From Blastocatellia bacterium (GTDB lineage Bacteria > Acidobacteriota > Blastocatellia > UBA7656 > JADIYM01), in the NCBI GenBank assembly GCA_016705245.1, contig JADIYM010000025.1, positions 20,107-84,106 of the forward strand: 64,000 nucleotides of DNA, given 5' to 3'. Numbering within the stretch: the stretch's first letter is position 1; the number at the start of each line of letters is the position of its first letter. The notes beneath the pieces are model-generated. The model had not been told where the DNA came from. It searched no databases and saw nothing but the letters and a program-made list of their open reading frames with translations. Positions 48,866 to 56,145 of the stretch are shown here, one piece after another. The translations under genes and the position numbers were made by a program.

Positions 48866-48980
48866 TGCGCTATAGCTCGCGGTACTGATCCCCCGTCAGC
48901 GGACTCTGCCTGTCACGACGCGTCCCGCATGTCGCCATGAATGACGTGGCGGGATCAGTACCGCGAGCGATAGCGAGCGG
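48866..48980. repeat. Inverted repeat, GCGAGCGGTAGCGAGCG family, diverged copy 3
   Basis: Left arm about 48866-48892 (ends CTCGCGGTACTGATCCC) and right arm about 48951-48980 (begins GGGATCAGTACCGCGAGCG) pair with one mismatch over 24 bases. The core resembles the copies at 7123 and 32062. It lies between the hydrolase and phaR genes. Confidence 0.82.
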
Positions 48981-49127
48981 GTCGCCCCCAGACACGCCGG
49001 CTGTCACGTGCACTCGCTACCTACCGCGTAGCGGTTTCGTTCAGCGCACAGGTCGCCTGCGTGACCGGTTTGCCCTCTCCACTCATCAGCACCCGGGTGC
49101 GTTTCGCCTGCCACCCGAAAATAGTTC
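48981..49127 (+). other. Intergenic sequence upstream of the phaR promoter
   Basis: No gene seen. Part of the gap between the hydrolase and phaR genes; holds nothing recognisable beyond the adjoining palindrome and promoter. Confidence 0.5.
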
Positions 49128-49157
49128 TTGACGACTATGACGCAGTGCGTCATAGTC
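49128..49157 (+). promoter_or_regulatory. phaR promoter with palindromic operator
   Basis: TTGACG at 49128-49133 and CATAGT at 49151-49156 are 17 bases apart and fit -35 and -10 boxes. Within the spacer lies a perfect palindrome: arms GACTATGACGCA and TGCGTCATAGTC at 49133-49157 around one central base. It sits 9 bases before the phaR start. A repressor bound here would block the promoter; PhaR itself, which is known to autoregulate in other bacteria, is the first candidate. Confidence 0.72.
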
Positions 49158-49165
49158 GAATTGCC

Positions 49166-49801
49166 ATGACATACACGATAAAGCGCTATGCAAATCGAAA
49201 GCTCTACGACACGCGAACGAAGCGTTACCTGACTCTCGAAGAGGTCGGTGTACTCGTGAAGGTGGGAGAGGATATTCGCGTCGAGGATGCGGACTCCGGC
49301 GACGACCTCACGGCAACCGTTCTCGCGAAGATCATTGCCGACGGGAATCGCAGGGGAAGCGCACTGTTGCCGGCCAACGCCCTAGTCGACCTGATTCAGC
49401 GCCCCAGCGAGGCGGTCTTCGATGCGGTGAAGTCATCCGTCTCGGCCGGACAAAGGGCTGCCGAGCAGGTCGGCGCTGAGCTGGGGAAATTCGTCGATAG
49501 CGTGAACCGCCGCGTCGAACGTGATGCGGTCAAGCCACTCGTCGATGTCAGCGAGCAGATCGCAAAAGTCGTCGAAGAGCGCCTGCGGGCTCTACTGGCC
49601 GAGATGAACGTCGCGACCAGCGCGGATGTGCAGACGCTTGCCGCTCGTGTGACTGCGCTCGAGGGCGCGTCTTCGGGCGCGAAACGGAATTCATCACGAA
49701 AGCCTGCAACCGTTCGTATTCATGCCAAGTCGGTGCCGTCCAAGAGCCGAAAGACAGCGACACCCAAGCCCGCGGCCACAAAGCCCCGGAGAATCACGTA
49801 G
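49166..49801 (+). CDS. phaR: PHA synthesis repressor PhaR
   Basis: 211 residues from ATG 49166. The N-terminal 60 residues (TIKRYANRKLYDTRTKRYLTLEEV, then IRVEDADSGDDLTATVL) are the PhaR DNA/PHA-binding domain. The remainder is a phasin-like amphipathic segment (VSAGQRAAEQVGAELGKFVDSV) and a Lys-rich tail. PhaR represses phasin and its own gene when free and is released by PHA granules. Its promoter carries a palindrome and a phasin gene follows. Confidence 0.88.
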   Translation: MTYTIKRYANRKLYDTRTKRYLTLEEVGVLVKVGEDIRVEDADSGDDLTATVLAKIIADGNRRGSALLPANALVDLIQRPSEAVFDAVKSSVSAGQRAAEQVGAELGKFVDSVNRRVERDAVKPLVDVSEQIAKVVEERLRALLAEMNVATSADVQTLAARVTALEGASSGAKRNSSRKPATVRIHAKSVPSKSRKTATPKPAATKPRRIT

Positions 49802-49825
49802 GTTCAGCAGGAAAGGAGTTTGACC

Positions 49826-50275
49826 ATGACAACTCACAAGACAGCAACGGCGAAGCACATCGTTGATGCCAAACACCACCACGAGCCCGCCAAGGACGTC
49901 AGCTTCGAGATTCCAATGGCCCCGTTCAACGCCATCGTCGACATTGCGCGCATGAGCATGCAATGCGGGGTCGGCCTCGTGGCAATGGCCTACGATCAGG
50001 CCCAGACGGTGGTCTTTCATGCCATCGACCGCGGTGCGAAGATCGAGAAGGTCGCCATGAAGGACCTCAAGCACTTCGAGCACGAGCAGGTGTCGTACAT
50101 GAAGGACTACCTCAAGAAGGTTCCGGGAATGAACGACACGAAGTCAGTCTCCATCGAAGCGCACGTCGAGGAAGCCCTGAAGACCTTTGACGTCCCGACG
50201 CGCGACGACATTCGGGGTCTCGAGCACAAGATTGATGTCCTGACCACCGCCGTGAAAGCGCGACGACGAGCCTAG
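49826..50275 (+). CDS. Phasin family protein
   Basis: 149 residues from ATG 49826 with GAAAGGAG nine bases upstream. Middle segment MAPFNAIVDIARMSMQCGVG and C-terminal VPTRDDIRGLEHKIDVLTTAV are typical of phasins that coat PHA granules. A His/Lys-rich N-terminus precedes them. It lies 24 bases after phaR and ends before two hairpins, so the two are likely cotranscribed. Confidence 0.85.
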   Translation: MTTHKTATAKHIVDAKHHHEPAKDVSFEIPMAPFNAIVDIARMSMQCGVGLVAMAYDQAQTVVFHAIDRGAKIEKVAMKDLKHFEHEQVSYMKDYLKKVPGMNDTKSVSIEAHVEEALKTFDVPTRDDIRGLEHKIDVLTTAVKARRRA

Positions 50276-50291
50276 GCGACAACGAAGTGCG

Positions 50292-50350
50292 CTGAACCGC
50301 TTGATCGGTTCAGCAGTCTGAGGCGCGTTCCCATTCCGGGAACGCGCCTC
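50292..50350 (+). terminator. Two hairpins after the phasin gene
   Basis: A first hairpin (CTGAACCG / CGGTTCAG, 50292-50313) is followed by a 13-base-pair perfect stem at 50320-50332 and 50338-50350 (GAGGCGCGTTCCC and complement) with a five-base loop, then TTCGCGTTTC. Probable rho-independent terminator. Confidence 0.75.
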
Positions 50351-50444
50351 TTCGCGTTTCGTCGCCACTTCGGCACGGTCGCGCGTTGACAGGTGCGACG
50401 GCGCTGAGGACACTGGTCAGACCTGACTCCTGGAGGCCCGCCCA

Positions 50445-51612
50445 ATGTCCATGAAGGTCCCGATCGACAAGACGAACAACTTCAGTCCCGAGATCATTGC
50501 CGAGCGACAGCGCTTTGTCCGCGAGCACTCGGGTGCCGACATCCAGCACGTCTTCAGCCATTCGTTCGAGCCCTCGGTGACGAATGGCAATATCGAGAAC
50601 TTCATCGGCGTCGCACAGGTGCCGATTGGTCTCGCGGGACCCGTGCTCATCAACGGCGAACACGCGAATGGCTGGTTCCACATCCCCGCTCGCTACGACC
50701 GAAGGGACGCTCGTCGCGTCTTACAACCGCGGGATGAAGGTGCTCAGCATGTCCGGCGGGATCAAGACAACGGTGACGGGCGACCAGATGCAGCGGGCGC
50801 CCGTGTTCGTCTTCGACGACGCAAGAGGAGCGCGCGATTTTGCCTTCTGGATCGACGAGAACATGGACGGCATCCGGACCGCAGCCGAGGCAACGTCGAG
50901 CATCGCCAAGCTCTCCGGAATCGAGAAATACCACGCCAACAAGTTCATGTTCCTCCGGTTCAACTTCCGCACTGGCGATGCGGCCGGGCAGAACATGGTC
51001 GGCCGGGCAACCTATTTCGCGTGCGAGTGGATCAAGGCGAACTGTCCGCTCGCGGGGCGCTATTTCCTAGAGAGCAACTTCGCGACGGACAAGAAGGGCT
51101 CGTACATCAACACGATCATGACCCGCGGCAAGCGCGTGACTGCCGAAGCGACCGTTCCCCGGCAGATCCTGCTCGAAAACATGCGGACGTCGCCCGAGAC
51201 CCTGCACTACCACCACCAGGTGTCGACGATCGCTGGTTTCATGTCGGGCGTGAACAACAACGGCGCGCATTCGCCGAACGGCATTACGGCGATGTTCATC
51301 GCCACGGGCCAGGACGTGGCAAACGTCGCTGAGTCGTCCGCTGGCGTGCTCTACGTAGAGGTCACGCCGGACGGCGATCTCTACATGTCGATTACTATTC
51401 CATCGCTGATCGTCGCCACCTACGGCGGCGGAACGAACCTGCCGACACAGCGAGAGTGCCTTGATATTCTGGGCTGTCACGGTCGCGACAGGGTCTTCAA
51501 GTTCGCTGAGATCGTCTCGGCGGTGGTGCTGGCCGGCGAGCTGTCGCTCGGCGCGGCCATAAGCTCGCTCGACTGGGTTACGAGCCACGAGAAGCTCGGC
51601 CGGAACCGGTAG
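50445..51612 (+). CDS. Hydroxymethylglutaryl-CoA reductase, class I (frameshift as assembled)
   Basis: About 388 residues if one C is removed from CCCC at 50684-50687, which joins GWFHIP to LATTEGTLVASYNRGMK. Reduces HMG-CoA to mevalonate with NADPH. Landmarks: ENFIGVAQVPIGLAGPV, catalytic Glu in ATTEGTLV, Lys in ATDKKGSYIN, NADPH motif AGFMSGVNNNGAHS and a C-terminal WVTSHEKLGRN whose His matches the catalytic His of class I enzymes. No other mevalonate genes lie nearby, and it stands alone after a terminator. Confidence 0.88.
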
Positions 51613-51632
51613 TCGCGAGGCGAACTTCGACC

Positions 51633-51721
51633 CTCCGTGTCTCCGCGACTCCGTGTCTCTGTGTGCGAAGCTCCAGAAGAGAGCTACGCACACAGAGACA
51701 CGGAGTCACGGAGACACGGAG
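51633..51721. repeat. Inverted repeat, CTCYGTGTCTC family, copy 6
   Basis: Arms about 51633-51673 and 51681-51721 pair with one mismatch (CTCCGTGTCTCCGCGACTCC and complement). Lies between the HMG-CoA reductase and glycine-rich protein genes. Confidence 0.88.
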
Positions 51722-51815
51722 AGAGAGCAGGATCTTCGCGTCGCGTGGAGTCGTACAGGCTTTTCCTGAAGCCGCGGCATTCAGGGTTGGAGGACGTCGA
51801 GAGCAAGGAGTCTCT

Positions 51816-52677
51816 ATGACCACTTCACGAATTGAATCCACGACACATCGCGAATTGGCGGATCGGATATCGCGCTATCGCTTCAACGACGGAGGAGAGT
51901 CGCTGACTTTCGAGCGGCGCCTTGCAAGCGAGAACGGGTGGACGCCGGATTACACCCGGCGGGTCGTCGACGAATACCGGAAGTTCATGTTCCTCGCGGT
52001 TGTCGCCGGGCATCCGGTGACGCCCTCGGACCAGGTGGACCAGGTGTGGCACCTGCACCTCGCCTACTCGCGAAACTACTTCGATGACTGGTGCGCCGAC
52101 GTGCTCGGAACGACCGTGCACCACGGGCCGAGTCGGGGCGGCGCGCCGAAGGGAGGAAGTACTCGACTGGTACGAATCAACGCTCCGAAGTTATAGCGAG
52201 CAGTTCGGGCATGTGGCGCCGACGGACATCTGGCCGGCACCGTCGCGGAGGTTCGGGAGCGATTCGACGTTTCGACGCGTCGACACGCGGAAGAACTGGG
52301 TGATCCCGAAGCCGGCGTCTCTCGGAATAGGCACCGTTGCCGCGGGCGTTGCGGCACCGATCTTCGTCGCTGCAGGCGGCGCGACGATGGTCGCGGACGG
52401 TCTCTCGTTCTCGCTGCTGGTCGTCGTCGTCTTCGCCGGGGCGGGGCTCGCAGTCGCAGCCGTCCGGTGGTTGTCGGGACAGGGCGGAAAGCGAGATGGC
52501 GGAGCCGGGGGAGGGTGCTCGGCGGCCGGCGGCTGCGGGGGAGGATCGAGCGATCGCGATGGCGGTTGCGGCGCCGACGGCGGATACGGTGGTGATGGCG
52601 GCGGTGGAGACGGCGGCGGCGGAGACGGTGGTGGAGGATGCGGTGGTGGCGGATGCGGCGGAGGTTGCGGGAGCTGA
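51816..52677 (+). CDS. Glycine-rich domain membrane protein (frameshift as assembled)
   Basis: About 286 residues if one G is removed at 52151-52153, joining GAPK to EEVLDWYESTLRSYSEQFG. The N-terminal half (WTPDYTRRVVDEYRKFMFL, then VDQVWHLHLAYSRNYFDDW) resembles the glycine-rich domain-containing protein family, with His in WHLH and HHGP. Two membrane helices follow (residues about 175-215), then a tail made of Gly, Asp and Cys (GGCGADGGYGGDGGGGDGG). The function is unknown; the His/Cys content could bind metal. Confidence 0.72.
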
Positions 52678-52708
52678 GCGCCAGATGAGATCGCGGTCCT
52701 GATTCCCC

Positions 52709-52829
52709 CCTCTGCGCCTTTGCGTCGGCCCTTTGCGTCTCTGCGAGAAACTGACTCTGAAAAGGACCCAATTGAACGTTCAGTTTCTCGCAAAGACGCA
52801 AGGGGCAGACGCAAAGCCGCAAAGGAGAG
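52709..52829. repeat. Inverted repeat, CTTTGCGTCTCTGCG type
   Basis: Left part about 52709-52751 (GCCTTTGCGTCGGCCCTTTG, CTCTGCGAGAAACTGA) pairs with right part about 52780-52829 (TTCAGTTTCTCGCAAAGACG). It fills most of the gap before the TetR gene. Related in style to 62550-62640 and 63935-64000. Confidence 0.85.
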
Positions 52830-52902
52830 GTCGCCGCCCGACCCTGAAAATCTCGCCCACCAACATTGCGCATTGCGTCATCAACTATGCCTATGTTAGA
52901 AA

Positions 52903-52920
52903 TGAATGGCGGTTCATTCA
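52903..52920 (+). promoter_or_regulatory. FadR-type palindromic operator
   Basis: TGAATG-GCGGTT-CATTCA, a perfect 6-base inverted repeat with a six-base spacer. It matches the half-sites of the operator bound by the Bacillus TetR-family FadR, which controls fatty acid breakdown genes. It overlaps the first codons of the TetR gene as called from ATG 52906. Confidence 0.72.
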
Positions 52921-53553
52921 GTACGAATCCGGAGCAATGATTCCTTGGCACGTGACCCGAAACTGTCGGCGAGCCGTAAGCCCGAGAAGTACGACGCGAT
53001 CCTTCGCGCCGCGATCCGGGTGTTCGCTCGCAACGGTTTCTTCAACGCCAAGGTCGCCGATGTTGCCAAGGAAGCAGGTGTCGCCGACGGCACCGTCTAC
53101 CTCTACTTCAAGAACAAGGACCACATCCTCGTCTCGATCTTCGAAGAGACGATGCACGAATCTATCTCCGAGGGGCGCGAAGTCATCCATTCGATCGACG
53201 ACCCGCGAGAGAAGCTCAAGCGCATCGCTGCGCTCCACCTCGAGCGAATGGGTGCCGACCGAGACCTGGCCGTCGTTTTCCAGGTCGAGCTTCGGTCTTC
53301 GACGAAGTTCATGGAGCAGTTTTCCGAGACTCGGGTCTCGGAGTACCTCGACCTGATCCGGTCCGTCATTCTCGAGGGTCAGCGCGCCGGCTGCTTCCGC
53401 CCGTCCCTCGACGCCAACGTTGCCAGCAAGGTCTTTTTCGGCGCTCTCGACGAAATGGTGACGAACTGGGTTCTCAGCCGAAAGTCATACGACCTGCGGT
53501 CGACGGCAGACAGTGTCATCGACCTCTATTTCAACGGCGTAACCGCCGCCTAA
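52906..53553 (+). CDS. TetR-family regulator, FadR-like
   Basis: 215 residues from ATG 52906, but a TTG at 52945 (LARDPKLSAS, with GGAG nine bases upstream) may be the real start because the operator overlaps the earlier ATG. Helix-turn-helix: AKVADVAKEAGVADGTVYLYFKNKDHIL. Bacillus FadR is a TetR repressor released by long-chain acyl-CoA; the C-terminal domain here is similar in length. It heads the fatty acid oxidation cluster and probably represses it and itself. Confidence 0.87.
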   Translation: MAVHSVRIRSNDSLARDPKLSASRKPEKYDAILRAAIRVFARNGFFNAKVADVAKEAGVADGTVYLYFKNKDHILVSIFEETMHESISEGREVIHSIDDPREKLKRIAALHLERMGADRDLAVVFQVELRSSTKFMEQFSETRVSEYLDLIRSVILEGQRAGCFRPSLDANVASKVFFGALDEMVTNWVLSRKSYDLRSTADSVIDLYFNGVTAA

Positions 53554-53577
53554 CGATATCGACGGAGAGCATTCGAC

Positions 53578-55401
53578 ATGCCACTGCCAGAGACCATTCC
53601 GCAACTCTTCAGGGAAGCCGCGCGGCAATTCGACCGGCCCATCGTGCTGTCCTCGAAGCGCGACGGAGTATGGGTTCCGATCTCTCACAAGCAACTCGTC
53701 GAGCGCGTCCGTCAGTTGACCGCCGGGTTCTTCGACCTCGGCATAAGGAAGGGCGATCGCATTGCCGTGCTTTCCGAGAGTCGTCCCGAATGGACGATCA
53801 CGGATCTCGCGACCGTCGGACTCGGCGGTGCGCTCGTACCGATTTACCCCACCCTGACGCCCGATCACGTCGAGCACATCCTCACCGATTCGGGCGCCCG
53901 CTTGTGCGTAGTGTCGGACGGCATCCAGCTCGCCAAGGTCCTCCACCTCGTGCCAAAACTCGAGGCGCTCGAGTTCCTGGTCGTTCTCGATCCGGCGGAC
54001 TGGTCCGACGATGCGCCGGTCATGTCGATGCACGAGCTCGAGGCTCGGGGCGCCCGCAGGCTCGATGCGGAACCGGACCTGCCGGAGCGGCTCGCTGACG
54101 AGCTCCGTCCCGACGACCTCGCGACGCTCATCTACACCTCGGGAACGACCGGGAAGCAGAAGGGCGTAATGCTCACGCACCGCAATTTCGTATCGAACAT
54201 ACACGCGACGTTCGAGACGGCGCTGAAACTCGATCCAAGCGACATAGCACTGTCGTACCTCCCGCTCTCGCACATTCTCGAGCGCACCGCCGTTTACGCC
54301 TACCTGAATGTCGGCGCCTCGCTCTACTTCGCCTCGTCGTTCGAGAAGGTCGCGGCGGAGTTTCGTGAGGTCCGACCGACTGTTGGCACGAGTGTTCCGC
54401 GGTTCTTCGAGAAGATGTACGAGACGATCTGCGGCCTGGGCAAGAGTGCCGGCGGCGTGAAGTCGCTAATTTTCGAGCGTGCGCTGAAAGCAGGCGATCA
54501 CGTGGCGCGTGCAACACACTCCGGGCAGTCTCCGCATCCGATGGTCCAGCTCGAATACAACTGCGTGTCGAACCGCCTTGTGTTCGACAAGTGGCGAGAC
54601 GCGCTCGGCGGACGGCTGCGTTTCTTCCTCTCGGGCGGCGCTCCACTCTCGTCCGACATCGCCTATGCTTTCCTGGGTGCCGGCATCACGATCTACGAAG
54701 GGTATGGCCTGACTGAGACGTCTCCGGTAATCGCGATCAACAACGCGGCCGCGTGGAGAATCGGAACGGTAGGAAAGCCTCTTTCGAACGTGTCGGTCAA
54801 GCTTGCCGAGGACGGTGAGATCCTCGTGTCCGGTCCGTCGATCATGCAGGGCTACTACAACCTGCCGCACGCCACTGCCGAGGCCTTCACCGAGGACGGG
54901 TATTTCCGCACCGGCGACATCGGAATGCTCGACGCCCAGGGCTATCTGAAAATCACCGACCGGAAGAAGGACCTGCTGAAGACGTCGGGTGGCAAATACG
55001 TGGCGCCGCAACCGATCGAAAACGCGCTCAAGTTCTCGAACCTCATCTCTCAGGCAGTTGTCATCGGAGACCGGCGCAAATACTGCTCGGCACTCATCGT
55101 ACCGAATCGCGAAGCCCTCGGGCCCGTGCTGCTCTCGAAGGGAATCAAGCTGGACGACCGTGAGACGCTGCTTTCAGATCCGCGGGTTCTCGAGATCTAC
55201 GAGCAGGTAGTGCGAGACCTGACTGGACACCTTCCGCGTTACGAGCAGATCAAGAAGATCGCGCTCCTGCCGAATGAGCTCACCATCGAGTCCGGCGAAC
55301 TGACGCCTACGCTCAAGGTGAAGCGCAAGGTCGTCGCGGAGCGTTATGGCGACGTCATCGAGTCGATGTACAGCGACGCCGACGTCGCGGGAGCAGGATA
55401 A
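53578..55401 (+). CDS. fadD: Long-chain acyl-CoA synthetase
   Basis: 607 residues. Activates fatty acids to acyl-CoA with ATP. AMP-binding motif YTSGTTGKQKGVMLTH, GGAPLS, YGLTETSPV, YFRTGDIG and the C-terminal DRKKDLLKTSGGKYVAPQPIE. The last motif is that of the AMP-forming long-chain synthetase group. It starts 25 bases after the regulator's stop and is first of the metabolic genes in the run. Confidence 0.93.
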   Translation: MPLPETIPQLFREAARQFDRPIVLSSKRDGVWVPISHKQLVERVRQLTAGFFDLGIRKGDRIAVLSESRPEWTITDLATVGLGGALVPIYPTLTPDHVEHILTDSGARLCVVSDGIQLAKVLHLVPKLEALEFLVVLDPADWSDDAPVMSMHELEARGARRLDAEPDLPERLADELRPDDLATLIYTSGTTGKQKGVMLTHRNFVSNIHATFETALKLDPSDIALSYLPLSHILERTAVYAYLNVGASLYFASSFEKVAAEFREVRPTVGTSVPRFFEKMYETICGLGKSAGGVKSLIFERALKAGDHVARATHSGQSPHPMVQLEYNCVSNRLVFDKWRDALGGRLRFFLSGGAPLSSDIAYAFLGAGITIYEGYGLTETSPVIAINNAAAWRIGTVGKPLSNVSVKLAEDGEILVSGPSIMQGYYNLPHATAEAFTEDGYFRTGDIGMLDAQGYLKITDRKKDLLKTSGGKYVAPQPIENALKFSNLISQAVVIGDRRKYCSALIVPNREALGPVLLSKGIKLDDRETLLSDPRVLEIYEQVVRDLTGHLPRYEQIKKIALLPNELTIESGELTPTLKVKRKVVAERYGDVIESMYSDADVAGAG

Positions 55402-55402
55402 G

Positions 55403-56113
55403 GTGCCTGAATCGCCGTTCACGACCCGGAGGCTGCGCGTCGAGAGTGTCGCTCGACGCACTGACTCGGTGTGGCTCTTCACGTTCGTCGCGGCCGACGG
55501 CGACAGAATCGATGACGTGAAGTTCGAACCGGGACAGGTCGCCGTATTGTCGGTGACTGGGGTGGGCGAGGCGTACATGGCCATCGCGTCGGCGCCGGAT
55601 GTGCGGCATCGGCTCGAGTTCCTTGTGAAAAACGAAGGTCCCTTCGGCACGCGATTGTTCGATCTCGGTCACGAGTCAGACGTGTCGCTCGTGCGGCTCG
55701 CGGGCCACGGATTCCCGGTGGATCAATTCTGGGGGCGCGACCTCCTGTTCGTAGCGGCCGGCACGGCCATCGCACCAATCAGGGCGGCCGTTTCGCACGT
55801 GGCAGCGCGACGCTCGTCGTTCGGGCGACTGATCCTCGTGCATGGAGTCCGCCACCCGCACGACCTCGCCGTCGATGACGAAATCGACGCGTGGCGCCGT
55901 GCCGACGTCGATGTCGTACTTACGGTCACCCAGCCGGGTGAAAACGGCTGGCGTGGATCGACCGGCCGCGTCCAGAAACTGCTCGAGGCCGCGGTTCGAG
56001 CATCGACGAACCCCGTCGCGTTCGTCTGCGGATCGAGGGAGATGATGGACGAAACGACCGCCGTGCTCGTCGAACTCGGAATGGACAAAGAACACATCAT
56101 TCGAAATTACTGA
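55403..56113 (+). CDS. FAD/NAD(P)-binding oxidoreductase, ferredoxin reductase fold
   Basis: 236 residues from GTG 55403, two bases after the fadD stop. The FAD-binding barrel (FEPGQVAVLSVTGVGEAYMAI) and NAD-binding loop (LLFVAAGTAIAPIRAAV) with terminal VFVCGSREMMDETTAVL match the ferredoxin-NADP reductase fold. No iron-sulfur motif is seen. In this cluster it may re-oxidise or feed electrons to the acyl-CoA dehydrogenase route; that link is inference. Confidence 0.8.
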   Translation: MPESPFTTRRLRVESVARRTDSVWLFTFVAADGDRIDDVKFEPGQVAVLSVTGVGEAYMAIASAPDVRHRLEFLVKNEGPFGTRLFDLGHESDVSLVRLAGHGFPVDQFWGRDLLFVAAGTAIAPIRAAVSHVAARRSSFGRLILVHGVRHPHDLAVDDEIDAWRRADVDVVLTVTQPGENGWRGSTGRVQKLLEAAVRASTNPVAFVCGSREMMDETTAVLVELGMDKEHIIRNY

Positions 56114-56145
56114 CCAGCAGGAAAATTACTCGCAGCGAGGCATTC

